A stretch of DNA of 64,000 nucleotides from an uncultured Alphaproteobacteria bacterium (lineage in GTDB: Bacteria > Pseudomonadota > Alphaproteobacteria > MPNO01 > UBA2964). The stretch covers positions 4,073,180 through 4,137,179 of the forward strand of contig OX638326.1 of NCBI GenBank assembly GCA_951812775.1. Reading direction: 5' to 3'. The notes below the pieces were generated by a model that saw only the letters and a program-made list of their open reading frames with translations, was not told the DNA's origin and searched no databases. Shown here in pieces: positions 8,143-17,251 of the stretch. Each line of letters starts with the position of its first letter. The first letter of the stretch is position 1. The translations under genes and the position numbers were made by a program.

Positions 8143-8809
8143 CGCAAAGTCCGGCTCAAGGGGTGTGTCGGTTCGGGTGAAATCCGCTCGCGGTCGAAAA
8201 ACGTCGTCGACTAGGTGGTTGCAACGTCAACTCAATGATCCTTATGTCGCGGATGCCAAACGGGCGGGCTATCGCTCACGATCAGCCTGGAAGCTGTGTG
8301 AGCTGGATGATCGGTTGAAATTTTTGAAATCAGGTCGACGAATTCTCGATCTGGGGGCAGCACCTGGCGGATGGAGCCAGGTTGCTGTGGAAAGATGTGG
8401 TCGACGCGATGCCGTGATCGCCGTGGATATCCTGCCAATGGACCCCATTACCGGTGTCAAAATTCTGCAATTAGACATGACCAGTCCTGACGCGATCGAC
8501 AGAATTCTAGTGGAAGCGGTTAGTGAGGTAGATGTTTTGTTGAGTGATATGGCAGCAGCAACCACTGGGCATCGCCAAACCGATCATATTAGAACGATGG
8601 GGCTTTGCGAGATTGCGACCGATGTTGCAAAAGAAATTCTTGTCCCTGGTGGGATGATGATTGTGAAGGTTTTTCAGGGGGGTGCGGAAGGCCAACTTTT
8701 AGCTGACCTAAAGCGGTCTTTCGAAAAAGTTCGCCACGTAAAGCCGCCCGCAAGCCGTAAAGAATCCCCGGAAACCTATCTCGTCGCTGAAGGGTATCAA
8801 AAACCGTAA
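8126..8809 (+). CDS. rlmE: 23S rRNA 2'-O-methyltransferase (U2552)
   Basis: A 227-residue FtsJ/RrmJ-type SAM methyltransferase, which methylates the ribose of U2552 in the A loop of 23S rRNA late in 50S assembly. The K-D-K-E catalytic tetrad is visible: K56 (SRSAWKL), D141 (LLSDMA), K181 (MIVKVFQGG), E216 (SPETYLVA). The SAM-binding loop is DLGAAPGGWSQ (75-85). A basic N-terminal extension of about 30 residues fits RNA binding. It is translationally coupled to ppx by overlap. Confidence 0.95.
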   Translation: MPRRRNAKSGSRGVSVRVKSARGRKTSSTRWLQRQLNDPYVADAKRAGYRSRSAWKLCELDDRLKFLKSGRRILDLGAAPGGWSQVAVERCGRRDAVIAVDILPMDPITGVKILQLDMTSPDAIDRILVEAVSEVDVLLSDMAAATTGHRQTDHIRTMGLCEIATDVAKEILVPGGMMIVKVFQGGAEGQLLADLKRSFEKVRHVKPPASRKESPETYLVAEGYQKP

Positions 8810-8838
8810 ATTTCTTTGCGAAATCGTTTTCCCTTAGC

Positions 8839-8867
8839 TTGGGATTCTTGTCTGCCTTGTGTATGAT
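8839..8867 (+). promoter_or_regulatory. Probable sigma-70 type promoter of guaB
   Basis: TTGGGA (8839-8844) and TATGAT (8862-8867) are separated by 17 bases, and the guaB start codon is 29 bases further on. Position and spacing fit a housekeeping promoter; the -35 element matches only moderately. Confidence 0.5.
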
Positions 8868-8895
8868 CCGGCCCCACCGCCGGTAAGGGGCCACC

Positions 8896-10359
8896 ATGCA
8901 AATCGCCGAAGCTTTAACTTTCGATGACGTCCTCCTCGTTCCCGCTGAATCCCACATCTTGCCTTCCGAGGCTAATTTAGAATCTAGATTGACGCGGGAT
9001 ATGGACCTCAAAATCCCGATTGTTTCTGCGGCGATGGATACAGTTACTGAAAGTGCCCTCGCTATTGCCATGGCGCAAGCAGGCGGTATCGGTGTGGTCC
9101 ATAAAAACCTGGAAGTCGAAGAACAGGCTGACGAAGTTCGCAAGGTCAAAAAGTTTGAATCCGGGATGGTCATCAATCCGGTAACCATCGGTCCCGACCA
9201 GACCTTGGCGGATGCGCATAGTTTGATGGCGGATTACCAAATTTCCGGAATTCCTGTTGTCGAAGATGGCAGTAAGAAGCTGGTCGGTATTTTGACCAAC
9301 CGTGATGTTCGTTTTGCAACCAATCTGGCTGAAAAAGTTTCGGCTCTGATGACCAGGGAAAAGCTGGTTACGGTTAGTGACGGGATCGATATGGAGGAAG
9401 CGAAACGGCTTCTTCATAAATATCGAATCGAGAAACTGCTTGTCGTTGATGACGACTATCGCTGCATTGGCTTGGTCACGGTTAAAGATATTGAAAAAGC
9501 ACAACGACACCCGGACGCTAATAAAGACGATAAAGGTCGTTTGCGCGTGGCAGCAGCGACTGGTGTTGGCGATGCTGGCATTGAGCGCGCGGAAGCATTA
9601 ATTGACGCAGATGCCGATGTTATCGTGGTTGATACGGCGCATGGGCATTCAATGGGCGTTCAGGAATCTGTAAGCCGAATTAAGAGGCTTTCCAACAGGA
9701 CACAGCTAATTGCCGGGAATGTAGCGACGGCAGAAGGGGCGCGGGCACTGATTGATTCCGGCGCGGATGCTGTGAAAATTGGTATCGGGCCGGGTTCAAT
9801 TTGTACCACGCGCGTGGTCGCCGGCGTCGGCGTCCCACAATTCACCGCAATTATGGAAGCAGCGGAGGAATGTCATAAGCACGGTGTCCCCGCAGTTGCG
9901 GATGGCGGCATTAAATACCCGGGCGATATGGCAAAGGCGATTGCAGGTGGTGCCGATTGCGTGATGATTGGCTCATTATTCGCCGGTACGGATGAAGCGC
10001 CCGGGGAGGTGTTTCTCTATCAAGGTCGGTCTTACAAATCCTATCGTGGTATGGGGTCGCTTGGGGCGATGGCCCGCGGTTCCGCTGATCGTTACTTTCA
10101 GCAGGAAGTTTCGGATACTCTTAAACTGGTTCCGGAAGGTATTGAAGGCCAGGTTCCCTACAAAGGACCTGTTGGCAGCATAATTCACCAGATGGTTGGT
10201 GGGCTTAGGGCGGCGATGGGGTATACCGGCAATGCGACGGTCGCTGAAATGCAGACCAATTGTACATTCCGACGCTCTACAGAATCTGGCCGTCGTGAAA
10301 GTCATGTCCATGACGTCACTATCACCCGCGAGGCACCAAATTATCGTAGGGAAGACTAG
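8896..10359 (+). CDS. guaB: Inosine-5'-monophosphate dehydrogenase
   Basis: Oxidises IMP to XMP with NAD, the first committed step to GMP. The 487 residues form a TIM barrel split by a pair of CBS domains (about 92-205). The catalytic cysteine is C303 in GPGSICTTR; the flap shows [10 protein letters not shown]. Length is normal. The strong AAGGGG ribosome site lies just before the ATG. The following GNAT gene starts 15 bases later and guaA follows that, so guaB, the acetyltransferase and guaA probably form one operon covering the two steps from IMP to GMP. Confidence 0.97.
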   Translation: MQIAEALTFDDVLLVPAESHILPSEANLESRLTRDMDLKIPIVSAAMDTVTESALAIAMAQAGGIGVVHKNLEVEEQADEVRKVKKFESGMVINPVTIGPDQTLADAHSLMADYQISGIPVVEDGSKKLVGILTNRDVRFATNLAEKVSALMTREKLVTVSDGIDMEEAKRLLHKYRIEKLLVVDDDYRCIGLVTVKDIEKAQRHPDANKDDKGRLRVAAATGVGDAGIERAEALIDADADVIVVDTAHGHSMGVQESVSRIKRLSNRTQLIAGNVATAEGARALIDSGADAVKIGIGPGSICTTRVVAGVGVPQFTAIMEAAEECHKHGVPAVADGGIKYPGDMAKAIAGGADCVMIGSLFAGTDEAPGEVFLYQGRSYKSYRGMGSLGAMARGSADRYFQQEVSDTLKLVPEGIEGQVPYKGPVGSIIHQMVGGLRAAMGYTGNATVAEMQTNCTFRRSTESGRRESHVHDVTITREAPNYRRED

Positions 10360-10374
10360 CCAGGGCACAGCTTA

Positions 10375-10941
10375 ATGATTATTCGCCGCGCCCGTATAGA
10401 GGATGCAGCGGAAATTGCGGCGGTGCATGTTGAAACCTGGCGCACGGCCTATGCGGGAATGCTTCCGGACAAGTTTCTTTTAAATCTTTCGGCAAAAAGT
10501 CATGAAGGGCGTTGGTGGAGACATGTACTCGCCGGAACCGCAGGTGGACATTCTGTATATGTCGCCGAGGGTTCTGATGCAGGCGTCGTAGGGTTTTGCA
10601 GTGGCGGTGCTATGCGCGGAAACTCTTTCGACTGCGATGCTGAAATATACGCACTTTATTTGCTCGATGGTTTTCAGGGACAGGGCATTGGGAAATCGCT
10701 TTTTCTCGAGTTAGTCGCCCAGCTAAAAAATACCGGCGGCAAATCTCTTTTGGTATGGGTTCTGGCGGAAAATCCGTCGCGATTCTTTTACAGCGCCCTC
10801 GGCGGTTTAATAGGCGTTACCCGGAATGGCAGCGTGGGCGGCAAGAAGATTCGAGAAGTAGGATATTGCTGGTCAGATATTGACCAACTTCTCGAACGAC
10901 GTGGAACGGACGCGGTCAACATTCACAAACAGGGAAATTGA
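10375..10941 (+). CDS. GNAT-family N-acetyltransferase
   Basis: A 188-residue protein with the GNAT fold: [25 protein letters not shown] at the start is split by the usual helix, and the acetyl-CoA binding motif A reads [16 protein letters not shown] (about 98-113, Q-x-x-G-x-G). The substrate is unknown; the [11 protein letters not shown] signature is common among GNATs of small molecules or protein N-termini. It lies between guaB and guaA. Whether it has any link to purine synthesis is not shown. Confidence 0.85.
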   Translation: MIIRRARIEDAAEIAAVHVETWRTAYAGMLPDKFLLNLSAKSHEGRWWRHVLAGTAGGHSVYVAEGSDAGVVGFCSGGAMRGNSFDCDAEIYALYLLDGFQGQGIGKSLFLELVAQLKNTGGKSLLVWVLAENPSRFFYSALGGLIGVTRNGSVGGKKIREVGYCWSDIDQLLERRGTDAVNIHKQGN

Positions 10942-10955
10942 GTAAGGACTCGATT

Positions 10956-12503
10956 ATGGCGGACACAATATTAATCCTCGATTTCGGGTCTCAGGTTACC
11001 CAACTCATTGCGCGTCGTGTTCGCGAAAATGGCGTTTATTGTGAAATACACCCGTTCAACAAAGCCAAACAGGCTCTTGCTTCTCTAGATCCCAAAGCAA
11101 TTATTTTATCCGGCGGACCGGCATCGGTAACAGCATCTGACGGCCCAGCCGCGCCCGACGAGATATTTGATCTCGGAATTCCCATTCTTGGCATTTGTTA
11201 TGGCCAGCAAACGATGTGCGCTCAGCTCGGTGGAACAGTGGAGCCATCCGATGAAAAAGAGTTCGGGAGGGCGGAACTTGAAATAACGGCCGATTGCGCC
11301 TTGTTTGAAGGTTTATGGGAGGTCGGTGATCGTCAGCAGGTTTGGATGAGCCATGGCGATACCGTTTTTGCGTTGCCTGAAGGCTTTCGTCCGGTTGGCG
11401 TAAGCGAAAACGCGCCATATGCAGCGATTGCCGATGATGATCGAAAATTTTATGCCGTTCAGTTTCATCCCGAAGTTGTACATACGCCGGGCGGTGCAGC
11501 ACTTCTAAAGAACTTTACCCATAGGGTTTCCGGCTGCACCGGGGATTGGACGATGGCGGCATTCCGGGACCGCGAAATTGCCAAGATTCGGGAACAGATC
11601 GGAGACGGTCATGTGATTTGTGGGCTTTCGGGAGGTGTGGACTCCTCCGTTGCCGCTGTTTTGATCCATGAAGCTATCGGCGAGCAACTTCACTGCGTAT
11701 TTGTGGATACCGGGCTGTTACGCGAAGGCGAGGCGGAACAGGTCGTTACAGTGTTCCGCGATAATTACAATATTCCGCTCGTCCATCACGATGCGGCCGA
11801 TTTGTTTATCGGTAAATTGAATGGTGTTTCTGACCCGGAGCAAAAACGAAAAATTATTGGCGCTACTTTTATCGATGTCTTTGAAGAAGAAGCTGAAAAA
11901 CTCGGTGGGGCGGATTTTCTGGCACAAGGAACTCTATATCCTGATGTAATTGAGTCCGTTTCATTTATCGGCGGACCGAGTGTCACGATTAAATCGCATC
12001 ACAATGTTGGCGGGCTCCCCGAAAGAATGAATATGTCTCTCGTTGAACCGCTACGAGAGCTTTTTAAAGATGAGGTTCGTGATTTGGGCCGCGCACTCGG
12101 CTTGCCGGAAGAACTCGTTGGTCGCCATCCGTTTCCGGGCCCCGGTCTTGCCATCAGAATGCCCGGCGAAATTTCTGAAGATCGGCTTGAAATCTTGCGG
12201 CGCGCCGACGCGGTTTACATTGAAGAAATCCGCAAAGCAGGTCTGTACGATGAAATATGGCAGGCATTCGCCGTACTTTTACCGGTGCGGACCGTAGGCG
12301 TTATGGGCGATGCGCGGTCATACGATTATGTCTGTGCACTGCGGGCTGTGACGTCGACGGATGGGATGACAGCGGATTCATATCCTTTCGAACACGCCTT
12401 TCTGTCACGGGTAGCCACGCGAATTATAAATGAGGTGCGCGGCATTAACCGGGTGACCTATGACGTCACCTCGAAACCACCGGGTACAATTGAGTGGGAG
12501 TAA
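10956..12503 (+). CDS. guaA: GMP synthase (glutamine-hydrolysing)
   Basis: Converts XMP to GMP using ATP and glutamine. The glutaminase domain is first (C81 in [15 protein letters not shown]), followed by the ATP pyrophosphatase with the PP-loop GLSGGVDSS and the C-terminal dimerisation domain. An upstream TTG at 10938 is in frame, but the ATG at 10956 has AAGGA seven bases before it and gives the normal N-terminus [13 protein letters not shown] (515 residues). The gene ends in GAGTGGGAGTAA. The 3' end of guaA is a known target of tyrosine integrases, and a decayed integrase gene follows directly. Confidence 0.97.
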   Translation: MADTILILDFGSQVTQLIARRVRENGVYCEIHPFNKAKQALASLDPKAIILSGGPASVTASDGPAAPDEIFDLGIPILGICYGQQTMCAQLGGTVEPSDEKEFGRAELEITADCALFEGLWEVGDRQQVWMSHGDTVFALPEGFRPVGVSENAPYAAIADDDRKFYAVQFHPEVVHTPGGAALLKNFTHRVSGCTGDWTMAAFRDREIAKIREQIGDGHVICGLSGGVDSSVAAVLIHEAIGEQLHCVFVDTGLLREGEAEQVVTVFRDNYNIPLVHHDAADLFIGKLNGVSDPEQKRKIIGATFIDVFEEEAEKLGGADFLAQGTLYPDVIESVSFIGGPSVTIKSHHNVGGLPERMNMSLVEPLRELFKDEVRDLGRALGLPEELVGRHPFPGPGLAIRMPGEISEDRLEILRRADAVYIEEIRKAGLYDEIWQAFAVLLPVRTVGVMGDARSYDYVCALRAVTSTDGMTADSYPFEHAFLSRVATRIINEVRGINRVTYDVTSKPPGTIEWE

Positions 12504-12624
12504 TTGCGAAAATTTGAAAGGCAATTATATCAATGACTTAAGGATTTTTGCCCGGTACGTAGCAGGTACGTAGTCCTTGACTTTTTGATGCCAGATACGT
12601 AGTTTGGTACGCAATTTCGCAATT
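12502..12624. repeat. Direct and inverted repeats beside guaA, candidate attachment-site arms
   Basis: GGTACGTAG occurs at 12554-12562 and 12565-12573, GATACGTAG at 12594-12602, and GGTACGCAA at 12606-12614. An inverted pair AATTGCGAAA (12502-12511) and TTTCGCAATT (12615-12624) encloses them. Short spaced repeats between a target gene and its integrase are typical of integrase arm-binding sites. Confidence 0.5.
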
Positions 12625-12679
12625 ATCGCAGAGAATAATTCCAAGCGTGATTGCAATCGTTCCAAGGTGGGGACAGGCG

Positions 12680-13188
12680 ATGCCAAGAAAAGTACATGGG
12701 AAAACAGGCAATACCTACTTCAAAGACAATGTAGAAATCTTTGGTGGAAAGGCGCATGTCCACAAAATTCCAATGTCCAAAAACCGGTATTTTCGAACGT
12801 GGATAGATGAAGAGAAAAGACATCTTCGCAAATCCTTGGGAACAACAGATTTAGACGATGTTATCCACAAGGCTGAAAACCTATTTGTCGAAATCAAAGC
12901 AGACGTCTCAAGAGGAAAGAAGTTTTTTGGCATTACTGTCGAAGAGGTTGCCAAGGAATTTTTAGAGAATGAACTTGGGCGTGTTGAGACTGGCAAGATT
13001 AAGAAGGGCAGATGGAACACAGTCAAAACACAAATCAATAGACACCTTATTGGCTATCTTGTCCCCCCAAAAAAATTAGGCCAATTGACCACAATTCGTT
13101 CTACGACTACGCGCAGTGGCGAAGGAAGAAGGCTTCAAGCGTTACAGAGACGACAATCCGAAATGAACACGCCTCGATCGGATCATAG
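12680..13188 (+). pseudogene. Tyrosine-recombinase integrase, frameshifted and truncated
   Basis: From ATG 12680 (MPRKVHGKTGN) the frame gives a typical N-terminal arm and core-binding region of phage-type integrases (FRTWIDEEKRHLRKSLGT..., FEL-type helices, RWNTVKTQINRHLIGYL). At a C6-A7 run (about 13062-13075) the frame is lost. One frame over, the protein continues as KKIRPIDHNSFYDYAQWRRK and then ETTIRNEHASIG before a stop at 13186. The catalytic domain with the R-H-R-Y residues is absent, replaced by transposase fragments. It cannot be active. Confidence 0.75.
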
Positions 13189-13241
13189 CCGGCCTCGTTG
13201 GCCAGTAGCGAAAGCGCGGAAGTCTCGGTATTCCCGTTCAT
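13158..13241 (-). pseudogene. N-terminal scrap of an IS256-type transposase
   Basis: Read on the minus strand from ATG 13241: MNGNTETSALSLLANEAG then YDPIEA. This resembles the N-terminus of IS256-family transposases (SALSLLA...DPxEAG). After DPIEA the similarity ends inside the integrase sequence, which marks a junction. The call is by motif memory only. Confidence 0.4.
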
Positions 13242-13311
13242 GGCGTGATCTCCATGGCGGTTGCAGCCGCCGGTTTGAGTGGCTTTCCTTCACCCGGAGA
13301 TTACGCCGCCT

Positions 13312-13581
13312 TCAGATTTCCACCACTTTCGAGACACAACCTCCACCATATCCATAACCTGTGAAACCCTGGTCTTCCGGGTGATACTGAAGGACATCCC
13401 GCCACCCCAAAAGACAGGGAACAACCACCTGACCACTTGTGGAACCGCAATAACCAACGACACGCAGATTATTGGATTGGTGAAGAAACGAAGCAATAAA
13501 CTCCGGTCCATTATCTTTCCCCCTACGACCCAAGTGCCCGATAGACCGATGCGCTACCCTCCCAAAACCATCACACCCCAT
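13312..13581 (-). pseudogene. Fragment resembling a DDE transposase (IS3/IS481 type)
   Basis: A minus-strand frame of 89 codons carries KDNGPEFIASFLHQ, the second-aspartate motif of retroviral-type integrase-core transposases (DNGPEF). The rest of the frame does not match a transposase, so only a short piece is left. Confidence 0.35.
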
Positions 13582-13622
13582 TCTCTCTACCCCTCCCGGA
13601 CATTCCCTGCTAGACTTTCCGT

Positions 13623-14480
13623 ATGAACAGATTACTCATCCTTCCTGTCCTGCTCCTGACCCTGTTGGTGGGAACATCTGCGTTCTCTGCTGATTACCAA
13701 AAGGGTGCTGCCGCATATGAGAGTGGTGACTACGCAACTGCTCTGCGTGAATGGGAACCTCTTGCCGAACAGGGGGATGCCCGTGCCCAGACCAGTCTGG
13801 GATATATGTATCTCATAGGACGGGGTGTTCCCCAGGATTACAAGACTGCGGTGAAGTGGTACAGACTTGCTGCCGAACAGGGGGATGCCTTTGCCCAGTT
13901 CTATCTGGGTGTGATGTACGACGAAGGACGAGGTGTTCCCCAGGATTATAAGTCTGCGGTGAAGTGGTGGAAACTTGCTGCCGAACAGGGGGTTGCCTTT
14001 GCCCAGTTCGATCTGGGACAGATGTATCGTAAAGGACGGGGTGTTCCCCAGGATTATAAGACTGCGGTGAAGTGGTACAGACTTGCTGCCGAACAGGGGC
14101 ATGCCGATGCCCAGTACATGCTGGGTGTGATGTACGAAAAAGGACAAGGTGTTCCCCAGGATTATAAGACTGCGGTGAAGTGGTACAGACTTGCTGCCGA
14201 ACAGGGGTATGCCGATGCCCAGTACAATCTGGGTGTGATGTATCGCAAAGGACGAGGTGTTCCCCAGGATTATAAGACTGCGGTCAGGTGGTACAGACTT
14301 GCTGCCGAACAGGGGGATGCCGATGCCCAGTACAATCTGGGTGTGATGTATCGCAAAGGACAAGGTGTTCCCCAGGATTACAAGACTGCGGTGAAGTGGT
14401 ACAGACTTGCTGCCGAACAGGGGTCTGCCCGTGCCCTTCTTATCAAGGTCATAGACGATGTTTTGGAGGTCACGGATTGA
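13623..14480 (+). CDS. Exported Sel1-repeat protein
   Basis: A 285-residue protein with a signal peptide (residues 1-23, LLTLLVGTSAFSA) and seven Sel1-like repeats of 36 residues (A-x-x-G-x-x-x-A-Q-x-x-L-G-x-M-Y-x-x-G-x-G-V-P-Q-D-Y-K-x-A-V-K-W-Y-x-L-A-A-E-Q-G). Sel1 repeats form an alpha-solenoid that binds other proteins; many exported ones serve in signalling, envelope or host contact. The last six units are nearly identical at DNA level, a sign of recent expansion. It lies in the guaA island, so it is probably accessory. The minus strand is also open over this region; that is an effect of the repeat, not a gene. Confidence 0.85.
   Translation: MNRLLILPVLLLTLLVGTSAFSADYQKGAAAYESGDYATALREWEPLAEQGDARAQTSLGYMYLIGRGVPQDYKTAVKWYRLAAEQGDAFAQFYLGVMYDEGRGVPQDYKSAVKWWKLAAEQGVAFAQFDLGQMYRKGRGVPQDYKTAVKWYRLAAEQGHADAQYMLGVMYEKGQGVPQDYKTAVKWYRLAAEQGYADAQYNLGVMYRKGRGVPQDYKTAVRWYRLAAEQGDADAQYNLGVMYRKGQGVPQDYKTAVKWYRLAAEQGSARALLIKVIDDVLEVTD
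13827..14424 (+). repeat. 108-bp tandem repeats coding for Sel1 units
   Basis: GTTCCCCAGGATTA recurs with a 108-bp period (for example 13827 and 13935), and most of each unit is identical. Copy number could change by recombination without breaking the frame, as 108 is a multiple of three. Confidence 0.9.
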
Positions 14481-14518
14481 CCTCGCCAACCTATCAACCC
14501 TTGTGACTTGAAGAGTAT

Positions 14519-14674
14519 TTGAACAAGAAAACGATTAAGGCAGAGATGCTCAATCAACTCAAAACTAAAGGCATGGACGAACAAAGGCTGGAAAGGATGG
14601 CCCAAAAAACGGCTCTTGCTTGGCCAGATGTTCGTGATTGCATCCAAGCATGGAACGAAGTTCCGCAGCGATAG
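14519..14674 (+). CDS. Small hypothetical protein in the guaA island
   Basis: A 51-residue frame from TTG 14519 (GAAGAG a few bases before it): MNKKTIKAEMLNQL, a charged helical body, ending WNEVPQR. An internal ATG at 14546 is the alternative start. The base composition and lysine-rich codon use are like those of the small ORFs that follow. No family is recognised. Confidence 0.4.
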   Translation: MNKKTIKAEMLNQLKTKGMDEQRLERMAQKTALAWPDVRDCIQAWNEVPQR

Positions 14675-14725
14675 AATTCGGAGCCTATCTACACAAGAAA
14701 ATCAAAAAAAGGAGGCGCTAAAGAA

Positions 14726-14962
14726 TTGTTAGAGCCATATATCATTCAAAAATATGAAAACGCATTAGACTGGATTAAGACCAGCGTAAACAATGGCATT
14801 TTGCCAAACGACTACATCGACCTCACCATCAAATGGGGCCACGATTTGGGCAAGATGAGCAAGAGCGTGCAAGCTCGAAGAGCTATCGATGCCACATTAG
14901 CTGAAATCAAAATCAGACAAGCACAAGAGACAGCCATCCAACGAAGAGGAAGGTTTAAGTGA
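14726..14962 (+). CDS. Small hypothetical protein in the guaA island
   Basis: A 78-residue frame from TTG with a strong AAAAGGAGG ribosome site about ten bases before it. The product is predicted helical (YENALDWIKTSVNNG, WGHDLGKMSKS) with a basic tail. It overlaps the next gene by four bases, which indicates translational coupling and so a real gene. No family is recognised. Confidence 0.6.
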   Translation: MLEPYIIQKYENALDWIKTSVNNGILPNDYIDLTIKWGHDLGKMSKSVQARRAIDATLAEIKIRQAQETAIQRRGRFK

Positions 14963-15141
14963 TGTTTGGTGGAAGAGAAATTAGGAAGGTTGGAAGCAGC
15001 CCATCAATAGGCAATTCAGCCACGCTCAATGCCAAGCACTACATGAAGACAGCAAGGGAGATATACAAATCCCTACCGGCGGATTATTGGGACAGAGCCG
15101 TATTAGGCAGAATGTTTGCAGAGTTTAAGACCAGAGGTTGA
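14959..15141 (+). CDS. Small hypothetical protein coupled to the gene before it
   Basis: The GTG start lies in the overlap GTGATG with the stop of the upstream gene; an ATG follows directly. The 60 residues are basic (GREIRKVGSSPS, HYMKTAREIYKSL, DRAVLGRMFAEFKTRG). No family is recognised. It ends in TTGA, which again could serve as the start of the next small frame. Confidence 0.5.
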   Translation: MMFGGREIRKVGSSPSIGNSATLNAKHYMKTAREIYKSLPADYWDRAVLGRMFAEFKTRG

Positions 15142-15257
15142 AAGAGATAAAAAAAGGTGCGCCAAACCGCAGAAAGCAGCCGACTTCGATCTATCTGACG
15201 GGTGGGGTAGTTTCGGGAGATGAACTGAAAGATTTGGTTGCGCATGAATTTGGCTGA
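15138..15257 (+). CDS. Possible 39-residue peptide, third member of the small-ORF set
   Basis: TTG at 15138 overlaps the preceding stop (TTGA). The frame codes for MKEIKKGAPNRRKQPTS, then a short hydrophobic/acidic end (LKDLVAHEFG). There is no ribosome site of its own, so it would depend on coupling. It is very short and could be chance. Confidence 0.25.
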   Translation: MKEIKKGAPNRRKQPTSIYLTGGVVSGDELKDLVAHEFG

Positions 15258-15376
15258 CTAGAAACAACTGATTTTTTTCCACTATACGCTGATCAACCGG
15301 TCCAGCAATGTAGCGCGTAGATTGCCTTTCTGGTTTTGCGAGCTATCCTGACAATGTATCTGGACGGGGACGTAAT

Positions 15377-16459
15377 ATGGCGAAGGCGAAGGAAATGCTC
15401 GAAGGGGCCGTTGACGTGAGAACGGAAGCCCGTAAACGTGAGCATATCGATACCGTACTAAACGAAAATGTGACGGCGAAGGGTGTCACGACCGGTTTTG
15501 AAATGTTCGCCTTCGAGCATTGTGCCTTGCCCGAACTCAATCTCGACGAAATTGATTTGTCGAGGACGCTATTTGATAAGAGCCTTCGTGCTCCTATTTT
15601 GATCTCCAGCATGACGGGAGGCGCGGCGGAAGGTGGAGTGATAAACCGTCGACTCGCTGAATGTGCGCAGGAGTTGGGTCTGGCGCTTGGTATTGGATCA
15701 CAACGCGCAGCGATCGAAAGACCTGAGCTGGCGAGGACCTATCGCGTCAGGGAGATTGCGCCAGATATCCTGTTATTCGCTAATTTGGGCGCCATTCAAC
15801 TGAACTATGGGTACGGCATCGACCAAGCGCGACAGGCCGTTGATATGATCGAAGCCGATGCCCTGTTTGTTCATCTTAACCCTTTGCAGGAAGCTGTTCA
15901 GGCAGAGGGAGACCGAAATTGGCACGGTGTTTTGAATAAGCTTGAAGACCTAATTTCAAAAATAGCGGTGCCGGTTGTCGTCAAAGAGATCGGCAATGGG
16001 TTATCTGCAGGTTTAGTAAGGAAGCTTGTTGCAATCGGTGTTGCCGGCGTCGACGTCGCTGGTGCGGGCGGCACAAGTTGGAGTGAGGTTGAGGCTAAAA
16101 GACAAGTTGATCCGCTTATTCGTAAGGTGGCCCATAGATTTGCAGGATGGAGAATTCCGACGGCCCAGTCGTTAATCGAGGCTCGGCATGAAGCGAGCGG
16201 CTTGCCTGTTTTTGCGAGTGGGGGGATCAGAAACAGTATTGATATGGCCAAAGCCATTCGACTGGGTGCGACGTTGTGCGGTGTCGCGGCACCAGCATTG
16301 AGGGCGTCCGATGAAAATTCGGAAACAGTAACCCAGCATATGCGGTGTTTAATCGAAGAATTAAAGATTGCTGCCTTTTGTACTGGGTCCGGCGACCTGA
16401 AAGCTTTAAGGCAGGCATCGTTGCGGCGGGTGGATGATTGGTCAGAGGTTGATCTTTAG
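15377..16459 (+). CDS. fni: Isopentenyl-diphosphate delta-isomerase, type 2 (FMN-dependent)
   Basis: Interconverts isopentenyl and dimethylallyl diphosphate using reduced FMN. The 360-residue TIM-barrel protein has the family marks: RKREHIDTVL near the start (substrate contact), SSMTGGAAEGG, FANLGAIQLNYGYG, HLNPLQEAVQ.EGDRNW, VKEIGNGLS, DVAGAGGTSW and SGGIRNSIDMAKAI (FMN phosphate site). Length is normal. It is transcribed alone after the guaA island, with the Nudix gene following 67 bases later. In Alphaproteobacteria the type 2 enzyme is scattered and often near carotenoid genes; none are here. Confidence 0.92.
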   Translation: MAKAKEMLEGAVDVRTEARKREHIDTVLNENVTAKGVTTGFEMFAFEHCALPELNLDEIDLSRTLFDKSLRAPILISSMTGGAAEGGVINRRLAECAQELGLALGIGSQRAAIERPELARTYRVREIAPDILLFANLGAIQLNYGYGIDQARQAVDMIEADALFVHLNPLQEAVQAEGDRNWHGVLNKLEDLISKIAVPVVVKEIGNGLSAGLVRKLVAIGVAGVDVAGAGGTSWSEVEAKRQVDPLIRKVAHRFAGWRIPTAQSLIEARHEASGLPVFASGGIRNSIDMAKAIRLGATLCGVAAPALRASDENSETVTQHMRCLIEELKIAAFCTGSGDLKALRQASLRRVDDWSEVDL

Positions 16460-16526
16460 CTGACTGACTGCAGACTAGCCCTTCAACAGAAAATCTATGT
16501 TTATCGTATAATCGAAAGGAAAATGA

Positions 16527-17231
16527 ATGGCTGTTAAGCCAGAACCGGTTCGCGAACCCGGGACCAAGGCTCCTCGTCCAAAGGATGCCGCAACCCTGAT
16601 AATTTACCGGTTTGCAGGAAAGAATGTCGAAGTCCTCATGGGACAACGTCACCGCAAGCACAAATTTTTGCCGCAGCGATATGTCTTTCCGGGGGGCAGG
16701 GTAGACACGCTGGATAGTAGAGTCCGGACTGCGACTACTCTACGGTCCGATGTTGAAGAGTTGCTCACCCGAAAAGCGACACCGGCGAGAGCGCGCGCAC
16801 TTGCGGCTGCTGCTGTTAGAGAAACATTTGAAGAAGCGGGGTTGATGATCGGGAAACCTGACCCGTCGCCTGAACGTTCAGTGCCGAAGAACTGGCGTCC
16901 GTTTTTTGATCAGGGCATGGCTCCGTGCTTCGAGAATCTGAACTATGTTGCACGGGCGGTTACGCCGCATTGGCGTCCAATCAGATTCAATGCGCGTTTT
17001 TTTATGATAGATTATCGACATGTCGAAGGAGAACTTGGCGGTGATGGTGAACTTCTCGACCTAACTTACATTCCGGTTCAGGAAACAAAAGAATTTGAAT
17101 TACCGCTTATTACGACCAGGGTCATGGAGCTCGTCGAAAACCTGGCCCGAAACCCGCCTGATCCAAATAAGCGCCGTACGGTGACTTATTTCCAGCACAA
17201 CGGAAAATTTCACGACATGTATGACGAATAG
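16527..17231 (+). CDS. Nudix hydrolase
   Basis: A 234-residue Nudix-fold protein. The Nudix box is split by a long insert: the glycine part is PGGRVDTLD (about 51-59) and the helix part is AVRETFEEAGLMIG (about 93-106), matching RExxEExG with a F for the hydrophobic position. This resembles the NUDT8/NUDT19-like group that acts on CoA or nucleoside diphosphate derivatives; the substrate is not certain. GAAAGG precedes the ATG. It ends 20 bases before the convergent DUF2794 gene. Confidence 0.82.
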   Translation: MAVKPEPVREPGTKAPRPKDAATLIIYRFAGKNVEVLMGQRHRKHKFLPQRYVFPGGRVDTLDSRVRTATTLRSDVEELLTRKATPARARALAAAAVRETFEEAGLMIGKPDPSPERSVPKNWRPFFDQGMAPCFENLNYVARAVTPHWRPIRFNARFFMIDYRHVEGELGGDGELLDLTYIPVQETKEFELPLITTRVMELVENLARNPPDPNKRRTVTYFQHNGKFHDMYDE

Positions 17232-17251
17232 AGGCGATTAGAAGGATTGGG

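Larger units (their letters stand above)
12504..15340. mobile_element. Small decayed genomic island at the 3' end of guaA
   Basis: The stretch starts at the guaA stop codon and reaches to just before the IPP isomerase gene. It holds in order: repeated sequences that could be integrase arm sites, a frameshifted tyrosine integrase, fragments of two transposases on the minus strand, a Sel1-repeat protein with near-identical DNA repeats, and a run of tiny overlapping ORFs. The flanks are housekeeping genes. I could not find a second copy of the guaA 3' end at the right side, so the right border is a guess. Confidence 0.65.

Noticed and set aside
13632..14489. Long minus-strand frame of 285 codons opposite the Sel1 gene
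   Set aside because: It is open only because the 108-bp repeat has no stop in that antisense frame; it lacks a plausible start site and its product is a simple repeat of the antisense text.
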